Assembly: GCA_037447655.1 (NCBI GenBank)
Contig: JBBHKE010003115.1
Span: 248,001 to 312,000, forward strand
Direction of reading: 5' to 3'
Origin: Zygnema cylindricum
Lineage: Eukaryota; Streptophyta; Zygnematophyceae; Zygnematales; Zygnemataceae
Length of the DNA: 64,000 nucleotides
Shown here piece by piece: positions 47,765 to 56,050 of this stretch. Positions within the stretch are counted from its first letter, which is position 1, and each line of letters starts with the position of its first letter. The translations under genes and the position numbers were made by a program. The notes beneath the pieces were generated by a model. That model worked only from the letters and a program-made list of their open reading frames with translations, searched no databases and was not told the DNA's origin.

Positions 47765-48405
47765 ACACCGCAAATCGTAATTAGAGTAATGAAAAAATTA
47801 GAGTAAAAATACCAAAAAATAACAATTAGAGTAATGAACTCTAATTTATGTGATAGATTTTTTTCACGGAGGAAGTTTACTCTAATTTATTTAAGTACTC
47901 TATATTGGGTTATGTCGGCGATAATTATCCGCGCTGAAATTATTAACACTAAATTACGTAGATGTACAATATCTTTCAGTCCGTATAGTTTTGACGTAAT
48001 TATGACGTTAGTATTATTTGTCGCGCTAGTTTTGACGTAATTATGACGTTAGTATTATTTGTCGCGCTGAATGTCAGTTAATGTTCACACAGACGACGAT
48101 GCTGTCGAGGGACGAGAGTTATGCGTCCGGCTTTTTCCCGATATGATTGATTTTTCGTTTAGTACGATTTTACGTGCGAGCGCGATTTTATTAAATCATT
48201 ATTTGTACCTTTTTACTTAAAAACGTACAATTTTGCACGGTCGAACGTCGTCCGTACTCCACACTATTTAAAACTAACCTATATTACAAATTTTTACGCT
48301 AATTAAACTTAAAAAATTAGAATCGTTTACTCTATTTGATGTCATAGAGTCGAAATTTCGAGCGACCGAATTAGAGTAATTTACTCTAATTACGATTCAC
48401 GGTGT
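47765..48405. mobile_element. MITE family I, second copy
   Basis: Left ACACCGCAAATCGTAATTAG, right CTAATTACGATTCACGGTGT, with TA on both sides. Many TTAGAGTAA-type words lie near both ends. A 40-bp stretch in the middle (TTTTGACGTAATTATGACGT plus TAGTATTATTTGTCGCGCTA) is duplicated in tandem at about 47989-48069. The frame at 47834-48040 arises from this repeat. Confidence 0.75.
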
Positions 48406-48634
48406 ACTGTTACAACAGTACTTCCGGCAACCTAGGGTTGGCCTTTTTACGGCGCCGCTCTGTTTTTGCCACTGACAGTTAGGCCGCGGGAGGCGGAATG
48501 TTGAGCGCACACCGTGAAAAGTGCGAATGTGGCAATAATATGAGATGCACGAATTGGATTAACGCAATCTACTGGATTTGTACATCCAAAAAAACTGCGG
48601 TCAATAAATATTGTAGTGATTCTTGCTCGCTGCT

Positions 48635-49155
48635 ACAGCGTGAATCGCTATTAGCGTGTTGGACGCTAATTGAGGTACCCTGCTTTTTTAGGCAAATTCT
48701 CAAATAGAATTAAACATTCTAAATGTTTCTACACGTTATTTGAGGTAGCCCATTAAATAGGATTCATGACTCCAATAAAGTGCCATTATAAATAGTGTGG
48801 TGTACGGTGTGTCAAAGACGTACTTTTTTGTACTTTTTCAAGTAGAAAAGTACAGAAAAGATATTCACGCTGTCCCGTAGTTGCGCTAACATGTAATTGC
48901 GTAAATATTTTCCGGCATTCACGGATGTAAAAAAAACGCGACGGCGTACGATTTGAACAATTTCGTACATGCACATATTGTAGTGTGGAGATATTCTGCA
49001 CCGAAAATTTGTACATAGCAGTTTACAAATTAGAATGTACAAAAAATTAGAATAAAAATTATTTCGAAAAAAAACGACATTTCCAATTAGCGTAAATAAC
49101 GCTAATTGTTTCATTACGCTATCTATTTCATTACGCTAATATCGATTCACGGTGT
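48635..49155. mobile_element. MITE family II, long form
   Basis: Left end ACAGCGTGAATCGCTATTAG, right end CGCTAATATCGATTCACGGTGT. Inner sequence has words TACGCTAAT/ATTAGCGTA in both orientations. Flanked by TA. Non-coding despite short minus-strand frames. Confidence 0.65.
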
Positions 49156-49199
49156 ACTAATTATAGCTATACTATATTTGGTTCAAGTAACAGTCTCCT

Positions 49200-49624
49200 T
49201 CGTGGTACGGCCGCGGGTACAAACAGCTTCCGACTTTCAAACTTTTGGCGACTCTGGTTCACAGAACGCCAACAGCCGGGCAGGGCGTCGAAATTAGTCG
49301 AGGGAAACGGCTGACGTCAGCAACTATGGAAAGTGACGCCGGCTCTCACATAGAACATGAACAAGCTTAGCAGTGAACGTCAGCTTTCTTGGCAGCATCT
49401 CCGCAACTTGTTCATCTTCAAGCTGCCTAGGTCTCAACTGCGACAAGAATATGGCACCGGTAAAATACGATAGCAGTACGGAATTCCGCCTCAGCCAAAC
49501 CGTCAGTCACGAAATAGCAAGCGGCGGCGAAATCGGACAACGAAAGCAGTACTCTCCACGTATGCACCGGCACCGACAAAGTACCTTCCTATCCTCCCTA
49601 TATATTCCACTTCAACCCGCTTAT
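49200..49624 (+). promoter_or_regulatory. Duplicate Root cap-type promoter without a gene
   Basis: Almost identical to 51137-51561 upstream of G5, with the bZIP palindrome TGACGTCA (49312-49319) and TATA box (49599-49606). It leads into a solo TRIM LTR and then unrelated DNA, so it has no coding exon. The frame at 49373-49630 is a by-product of this sequence. Confidence 0.7.
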
Positions 49625-49870
49625 TGTTAGAAATCGGCGATATTCAACTTATCGCAAGGGCGCCAAAGTGTTAACTTTGGAAAATGGCCAAGCCGGGGAT
49701 CGAACCCGGGACCTGTGCAAACCGTACACTAGCTCTACAAACTGAGCTACCCGGCCGATGTGTACGCAAGCGCCTAATACCGAATTTATACGGCTATGAG
49801 TGGCGCCCTGGCGAACCACCTTACAGCGCGATACACACGTGTGGAGTCCAAAGTGGACAGTTCTCCAACA
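49625..49870 (-). mobile_element. Solo LTR of the tRNA-containing TRIM
   Basis: 246 bp, same length and nearly the same sequence as the TRIM LTRs at 51562 and 51869. In element sense it starts TGTTGGAGAAC and ends TTTCTAACA. The bases before it are CTTAT, as at the full element, but those after it are CTAAA, so the target duplication does not match and the right flank has changed. Confidence 0.85.
49685..49756 (-). tRNA. tRNA-like gene inside the solo LTR
   Basis: 72 nt on the minus strand. Acceptor stem GGCCGGG with CTTGGCC (two G-U pairs), D arm GCTC/GAGC, T arm CCGGG-TTCGATC-CCCGG. Pol III A box TAGCTCAGTTTG and B box GGTTCGATCC are intact, and TTTT follows closely. The anticodon loop reads ACGGTTT with C instead of U at position 33, and its stem has one mismatch, so it is probably a tRNA-derived, not a decoding, gene. 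Confidence 0.55.
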
Positions 49871-50876
49871 CTAAAATAGATAAAATATTGGCTTGTTAAA
49901 CCTGTGAGAGATAATGTTAGTTTTAAAAAAAAAAAAAAAAAAAATAAACAATATAACAAATAAAATAAATTAATTAACACAAGTAAATTTATAAACAAAT
50001 AATAAACAAAAAAAAGTATTTTTGGCTTGGTAAAACTGTGAGTAGTGAAGTTAATTAAAAATAAATAAGTAAACAAATATACAAATAAACAAACAAACAA
50101 AAAACAAAGAAAACTGTTTCAAAATTGACAACTTTTTTTTCTATTGATTATGTTTTCAAATTAATCTTTTCTGTTTTCTCCGTCCCTCCCGCCCTCCCTC
50201 TCTCTCTCTCTTTCTGTTTAACTTTAATAGGTTTCCGGTTTCTTTGTTTCAAAAGTAAGTAATTAATTTTGATTTATTTTTTTCGGAGTTTTCAGTGACC
50301 TCAGCAGCAATTTTTTTGAGGGGGAGCTTCCGACAAATCTCACTTCCAAGCTTGTCCTTTTGTGAGAAACCCACTCTTAAACCCTTAAAATACCTAGAAA
50401 ACGACAAAAAACCTCTAACCAACTAGTAAAACTTCTAGATAAAATTCTTAAAAAACACTTCAAAACCCTAAAGCACATTAGAAAACACTTAGAAACCTTG
50501 AAAGATAGTGGAAAAACCTTAACGAAACCCAAAAATAACTCGGAAAATGGTTTTTCACTCGAGATTACTAAGAAAGCTCAACATCCATTTTGTTTTATTT
50601 ACCAAAAGGTGAAAGTTAAATCAACTAATTAACATGAAGCCAGTTATTATTTTGTTCAAGTTATATATATATATAGTAAGTTTATTTTTTTTTTCCTGCA
50701 GAAATCTCTCAAATAACAGTTTATCGGGTTCCTTGAAACCGATAATTGGACAGAGCGAAAATATAGAATTTTTGTGAGTATTTTTTTTCTTTAATAATAC
50801 GTTTTTAATTTCTTTATTGTTCTTTATTATTACTTTTTGTTGCTGTCTTTTGTTGTTGTTTTATTTTGTTTTTACG
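49871..50876 (+). other. Foreign segment with a LRR gene fragment
   Basis: About 1 kb between the solo LTR and a MITE I remnant. It begins with a poly-A run (around 49926-49945), has a CT microsatellite (near 50195), and holds the two exon-like pieces listed next. It has no counterpart beside the other gene copies. Confidence 0.6.
50296..50773 (+). pseudogene. Leucine-rich-repeat receptor-type gene fragment, two exons
   Basis: Two exon-like pieces with proper splice borders: 50296-50361 (66 nt, TTTTCAG| ... |GTGAGA), reading DLSSNFFEGELPTNLTSKLV, and 50702-50773 (72 nt, CCTGCAG| ... |GTGAGT), reading NLSNNSLSGSLKPIIGQSEN. Both match the plant extracellular LRR pattern LxLSxNxLxGxLP and share the same phase. 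The 66- to 72-nt LRR exons are typical of LRR receptor kinases in land plants. No kinase domain, start or other exons are seen, so this is a fragment. Confidence 0.75.
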
Positions 50877-51110
50877 GACGTCATCCGTACTCCACACTAT
50901 TTAAAACGAACATATATATAAATTAAAAACGCTAATTAAACCTTACCTTAAATAGTATAATTAAAAATTTAGAATCATTTACTCTATTTGATGTGATAGA
51001 GTCGAAATTTCGAGCGACCGAATTAGAGTAATCTACTCTAATTACGATTCGCGGTGTATCTATTTCATTTCGCTAATAGCGATTCACGGTGTACTAATTA
51101 TAGCAGTACT
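50877..51110. mobile_element. MITE I and MITE II right-end fragments
   Basis: 50877-51055 matches the right third of the family I MITE at 48239-48405 and ends TTACGATTCGCGGTGTA. It is followed at once by a family II right end (GCTAATAGCGATTCACGGTGTA, ending about 51094), as at 49136-49156. These belong to the duplicated block that also carries the promoter. Confidence 0.6.
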
Positions 51111-51248
51111 ATATTTGGTTCAAGTAACAGTCTCCTTCGTGGTACGGCCGCGGGTACAAACAGCTTCCGACTTTCAAACATTTGGCGACTCTGGTTCACA
51201 GAACGCCAACAGCCGGGCAGGGCGTCGAAATTAGCCGGGTGAAACGGC

Positions 51249-51543
51249 TGACGTCAGCAACTATGGAAAGTGACGTCGGCTCTCACATAGAACATGAACA
51301 AGCTTAGCAGTGAACGTCAGCTTTCTTGGCAGCATCTCCGCAACTTGTTCATCTTCAAGCTGCCTAGGTCTCAACTGCGACAAGAATATGGCACCGGTAA
51401 AATACGATAGCAGTACGGAATTCCGCCTCAGCCAAACCGTCAGTCACGAAATAGCAAGCGGCGGCGAAATCGGACAACGAAAGCCGTACTCTCCACGTAT
51501 GCACCGGCACCGACAAAGTACCTTCCTATCCTCCCTATATATT
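51249..51543 (+). promoter_or_regulatory. G5 promoter: bZIP palindrome and TATA box
   Basis: TGACGTCA at 51249-51256 and TATATATT at about 51536-51543 in the same arrangement as upstream of G1 and G4. The expected transcription start lies close to 51562, exactly where the TRIM is inserted, so promoter and coding exons are now separated by 553 bp of retroelement. Confidence 0.6.
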
Positions 51544-51621
51544 CCACTTCAACCCGCTTATTGTTAGAAATCGGCGATATTCAACTTATCGCAAGGGCGC
51601 CAAAGTGTTAACTTTGGAAAA

Positions 51622-51693
51622 TGGCCAAGCCGGGGATCGAACCCGGGACCTGTGCAAACCGTACACTAGCTCTACAAACTGAGCTACCCGGCC
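51622..51693 (-). tRNA. tRNA-like gene in the TRIM 3' LTR
   Basis: Same 72-nt sequence as 49685-49756: closed acceptor, D and T arms, intact A and B boxes, a TTTT terminator, but an unusual anticodon loop (ACGGTTT, C33) and one mismatch at the top of the anticodon stem. Confidence 0.55.
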
Positions 51694-51928
51694 GATGTGT
51701 ACGCAAGCGCCTAATACCGAATTTATACGGCGATTAGCGGCGCACTGGCGAACCACCTTACAGCGCGATACACACGTGTGGAGTCCAAAGTGGACAGTTC
51801 TCCAACACGCCCCCTCAGGATGTACTCCATCTCGTGTGGCTTGCCATCGCCCCCTGGCTTTGATACCATGTTAGAAATCGGCGATATTCAACTTATCGCA
51901 AGGGAGCCAAAGTGTTAACTTTGGAAAA

Positions 51929-52000
51929 TGGCCAAGCCAAGGATCGAACCCGGGACCTGTGCAAACCGTACACTAGCTCTACCAACTGAGCTACCCGGCC
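51929..52000 (-). tRNA. tRNA-like gene in the TRIM 5' LTR
   Basis: Differs slightly from the other copies: the D loop has the canonical AGTTGGTAG, while the T stem has two G-U pairs (CCGGG with CTTGG). The A box TAGCTCAGTTGG and B box GGTTCGATCC are both intact. A GTATAAAT word lies about 30 bp upstream (around 52028-52035) and TTTT downstream, as in real plant tRNA genes. Confidence 0.55.
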
Positions 52001-52199
52001 AATATGTACGCAAGCGCCTAGTATCGAATTTATACGGCTATGAGTGGCGCACTGGCGAACCAGCTTACTGCGCGATACACACGTGTGGAGTCCAAAGTGG
52101 ACAGTTCTCCAACACTTATCACTCTATCTCCTCGCTACACTCTACTTAGTCCATATCCTTCTCCCTCTCTACCTCTTACCATCTTCCTCCCTCGCCACA

Positions 52200-54365
52200 A
52201 TGAGGCTCTCCCTTGCGACCTTCATAGCCGCCACAGCCATTTTGGTGCTGACATGGCAGCCGGGCGCCTCGGCCCAGGCCGCGATGGCGTGTCCCTCGAT
52301 GCCCTACAGCGCGGGCTACGGCGAGGGCGTGTGCTCGAGCGGCGTGGCGGGGGCGCTGGTGGAGGAAGGCGCGGGATGGGTCGGGATGGTCACATCCCTG
52401 CAAACCGGGGCGGACGTGACACGTCCGGAAAGTTGTTGCCAGGGATGTGCGGCGGAGCCCGGGTGTTCATAGTGGACTTTTGCGCTATTGGACGACCTCA
52501 CACGTGAGAGGATCCCAACTCTTGGGCCGAGGTTTTGGGGAAATTGGGGAGTTTAGATATTTTGGAGCTTGGGAATATTTTGGTTAGGAAAATTGGAAGA
52601 TTGAGAGAAAGGGAATTTGGGGGAAATTGAGAGTTTCGAAAGAGTTGTTGAGGATATTGGGGTTTTTGAATACAAGGAAACTTTGGGGAATTTGAGATTC
52701 TGGGAATCATAGGGAAATTGAAGTTTGTGAAGAAGAGGAAGGTATGGGAATATGGAGGAATATGAGACTTTGAGCAGTTTCGGAGTTCAAGGGAATAGTG
52801 GGATCATCGAAATGATGATGGTCAGGATGTTGACATCTTTTTTGTAGGGAATTCGACTTTATTCTAGCATTAATTTTGTGTGGACCTGCCACAAACAGGG
52901 TCGTATGTTTCCGACCTTATCTTTCATGACATTACGTCCCTATGGTCCCGGTTTTAAGATTTTCTTATTCAAACTTGGGGTTGAACTGTGCACAAGGTGT
53001 GTCTGACACGTGTGAGCGAGATGGCGTTTCCATGTGGCAGCCGCGTGTCATTTTTACCGCTCCGAGGCTTGCGATAGCGGCAGCAATTTCATTCCCGACC
53101 TTACACCGGCCCAGCTGGCATTGGGGCAGAGCTTCACCACTGGTGCTTTGTGCAAATCGGCTCTCTCCGTCGTTGGCGATCCTCACTATACAGGCGCCGA
53201 CAACTCCCACTTTGACTTCACAGGTCAGTTTTTAACCATGTTTTCGGAAAGAAGTGCGGATACTCCCTTAATAACTCAATTTCTGTAAGTGTTATAACCC
53301 TAGTGTTCGAAACATAAACTGAAACTGAACGTGGATCTCCGTTCCACAGGTCTCCCGGGCAAGTCGTACTGTCTCCTGAGTGATGCCCATCTCCACATTA
53401 ACGTTTTCCACGATGGTCGATTCGACCAATGGGGCAAAAACCCCAGCAAGCCGCTGACGTGGATTCGCCAAGTGTCAATCTTCTGGGGCCACCACATTGT
53501 TCAACTGATGGCTCGCACAGGACCCTCCTGGGAGTACGGAACTGGATACATGAAATCCATAATGGTCGACACCTATTCTGTCAGTCTTATGCCCGGAGAC
53601 AAGTTCGGTTTTGCGGACGATCAAATTGAGATTCAATGGGTGGCTGCGCGCCAAAAAAGTGGAGACGATGAGATCGATGTTTACGAGGTCAAAATAAGCA
53701 ACGTTTTGCGAATGATTTTGAGAATTCGACCAGAAATCGTTTTACTTCGAACTCCAGAAGACGGCGTGGTACATTTTGGAATCGAAATTCCCGCGGTTGC
53801 GATTTCCCCCAGAGTCCATGGAGTTTTGGGACAGACTTTCCGCGATGATCACAAAAACCGGCTGTGAGTTTTATTCCCTGTTTCCCTGTTTCACATGATT
53901 GAAATCTTCTTCTGATACGTTTAGAAGCTAAGTACAGATTTTTTTTTTCTGCTTGACGCATATTTGATCATTTTAATGTTCTATAAAATAATCTGTTTTA
54001 CAGAGTTTTCAGCTTCAACATTTTTTTTTTTGTCTCGTTTTTTTTTTTGTTGGTTTTCCCTGAAAATGTCTTGCAGTGCACTCCAAAACCTGGAATACAG
54101 CGAGCTTCTGAAAGTTAAAGTCATTCTCGGAGAAAACGCGGAAGGATTTTTGGACAGAGACGTGGAAAGTTACGAAACGACGTCCGTTTTTACTACCGAT
54201 TGCGCTTATTCCCGATTCGCCCGATCGGAAAATTTAGATACTGAGACTGCCTTAGCCATAGAAATGAGTCGATGGAAGGCAAACGCGGGAGTTTTCCCTT
54301 GTAAAATGGGTCTAAACGAAGTGGAACCTAAAGTAAACAATAGAGGTAACAATGCAAAAATTTGA
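52200..54365 (+). pseudogene. G5: full-length Root cap family secreted protein gene with one premature stop
   Basis: Four exons in consistent phase: 52200-52503, 53041-53223, 53350-53863, 54077-54365, 430 codons with the stop. Signal peptide to about residue 26 (GASAQ), Cys-rich Apple/PAN-like part (ESCCQGCAAEPGCS), exon 2 with PACHFYRSEACDSGSNF, then a Root cap (Pfam PF06830-type) domain: GDPHYTGADNSHFDF at 147-161, GKSYCLLSDAHLHINVF, GVLGQTF near 320-326 and TTDCAYSRFAR near 373-383. These match the plant-specific family of secreted root-cap and LEA-like proteins. The only defect is TAG at codon 91 (52470-52472), which is Tyr in G1 and G4. With the TRIM in its leader the gene is probably silent or makes a 90-residue product, but the otherwise clean frame means loss is recent, or the stop is bypassed or mis-sequenced. 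Confidence 0.8.
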
Positions 54366-55149
54366 TATTGATAGGAATTGTACAGGAGGATGAGAGAAAA
54401 ATAATTACAGAAGCGGAATCCATGGCATCAGAGTTTTAGGAAAGGAAATCCTTCGTAGGATGTGTATTGTTTATTTGACAGCAAGGCATGGCTGTTTCTA
54501 AAGATTATGGATTGGATAGTCAAAAATTATCCGGAAAATAGCTGGCTATATTGAGGAGCTTGATATGGAGATCGTTTTTACTCTTGAGAATTTTGTATAT
54601 TCAGTTATTTCGAGATGGTTTTTTTAGTTTTTTCCCTTTTCCCATTGCCTGTGAAATTCAGTGGCAGATTGTAAGGCAAATTTGTGTCATGGTCACCTGA
54701 ATATAAAAATGTTTTGTTGATTCAGATAATTTACAAACCTGTTTTTTAAATTGTTAATTTGTCACTTTTCTTTTTCAGGTTATATTGCACACACACCTAC
54801 GATAATTGTGCAACCAATTCTCTTTTTGTGGTCACTTAAAAATACATAATGGTCTTGGTCTCCAAAAGGACAACCACGCTATCTTATGTGAATTTCTGAA
54901 TCGAGATGATTGTTTGTTTTCCCTCCCCACCTGATTGTTAGCATGTTTAGGCGATGAAATGTATATAAACAATGTAAATGATTTTGTTCAATCTCTGCTT
55001 CAAATGTCCAGCATTTATTGTGTAAAATGGATGTTCTCGATCCTTTTTTTCATAACATAGACACGCAGTTTTCTGAGATCGAGTGTGCGTACTTCAATGC
55101 AGTATATCCATCAATGCCAATATTTATTGATTTAACAGCAATAATCAAG
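54366..55149. other. 3' flank of G5, non-coding
   Basis: Homologous to 34094-34869 after G4. No gene or RNA seen. Confidence 0.6.
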
Positions 55150-56050
55150 GTTTAGTTTTTAATGGCGACCGCTGGGCAACATTTGATGGTCAATATCTGA
55201 TGCGGATGTCGTATATGTCTGATGCCCAATGTCTGACACTAATTGTCGGATTTCCGATTTTCAATCTTTAATGCTAAATGTCAGATATCTGATGTCCAAT
55301 GTTTGATGCTAAATGCCAGACGTCAGATGCCCAATGTCTGAATGTAAAATTTCGGGTATCTGATTTCCAATGTACATTGTTAAATGTTAGATATATGATT
55401 TCCAATTTTTGATGTTTTCGGATGGCGGATGTCCAATATCTGAAGTTAACTGCCGGATGTCTGATGTTCAATTTCCGATCTTAAACGTCGTACGTCGGTT
55501 GTCCTCTGTCTGATACTAAACGTCAGATGCCCGATGCTCGAAATCTGATATTAAAAGTCAGATCTCCGATGTCCAATGTCTTTATCGGATGTTTAATGTT
55601 CAATATCGGATGCTAACTTTCGGATGTCTGATCTCCAATGTTTGTTGTTAAATGTTTGATGTCTAATGGGGAGCGGCTTATGTCAGTTGTCCAATGTCTA
55701 TTTTCAAATGCCGAATGTTGGTGTCCACTGTCTGATGCTATATTTTGAATGTCTGATGTCCGATCTCTGATGTTACATGTCGGATTTCTGATGTCAACAG
55801 TCCAATGTCTGATGCTAAATGTCGGATGTCTTATGTCCAATGTGTCATGCAATACGTCAAATGTCTGAAGTTCAATCTCTGATGATAAATGTCAGATTGC
55901 TGATGTCCATTGTCAAATGTCTAATGTCCAATCTCTGATGCTAAATTCCGGATATTTTATGTCCAAACTCTGATGCTAAATTTTGGATATTTTATGCCCA
56001 AACTCTGATGCTAAACTCCGAATATTTTATGTCCAATCTTTGATGCTAGA
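55150..56050. repeat. Degenerate minisatellite, second block
   Basis: Same unit type as 34870-36010 (TGTCGGATGTCTGATGTCC, CAATGTCTGATGCTAAA) with more AT-rich units towards the end (CCGAATATTTTATGTCCAA). It ends at the first intron of G6. Confidence 0.9.

Larger units (their letters stand above)
46122..49190. repeat. Tandem-unit module A, copy A5
   Basis: Most heavily invaded module A copy: family III MITE, hAT-type element, family I MITE and family II MITE in series, each listed below. The 5' SINE-like part is missing. Confidence 0.7.
51562..52114 (-). mobile_element. TRIM retroelement with a tRNA-like gene in each LTR
   Basis: Complete 553-bp element in minus orientation. The 5' LTR is 51869-52114 and the 3' LTR 51562-51807, each 246 bp with TGTTGG...CTAACA ends. 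Perfect 5-bp target duplication CTTAT (51557-51561 and 52115-52119). The internal part is only 61 bp: primer site TGGTATCAAAGC (51857-51868, 11 of 12 with the plant initiator-Met site) right after the 5' LTR, and a polypurine tract CTGAGGGGGCG (51808-51818) before the 3' LTR. It codes for nothing. In element sense each LTR has a GTATAAAT box, then a 72-nt tRNA-like gene and TTTT. It sits at the presumed start of transcription of G5, in antisense. Confidence 0.92.

Noticed and set aside
49684-49899. Plus-strand frame MAKPGIEPGTCANRT (also 51928-52149)
   Set aside because: This is the antisense reading of the tRNA-like gene in the TRIM LTR.
51622-51693. Ordinary functional tRNA gene
   Set aside because: It lies inside an LTR present in three copies, and the anticodon loop lacks U33 and has a stem mismatch, so a decoding role is unlikely.
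52176-52501. Minus-strand frames opposite exon 1 of G5 and its paralogues
   Set aside because: They mirror the conserved sense exon; the sense strand has the signal peptide, the Cys pattern and splice sites.
55274-55852. Minus-strand frames rich in His, Arg and Ile (also 34764-35000, 35396-35614)
   Set aside because: They come directly from translation of the minisatellite unit and differ between blocks.
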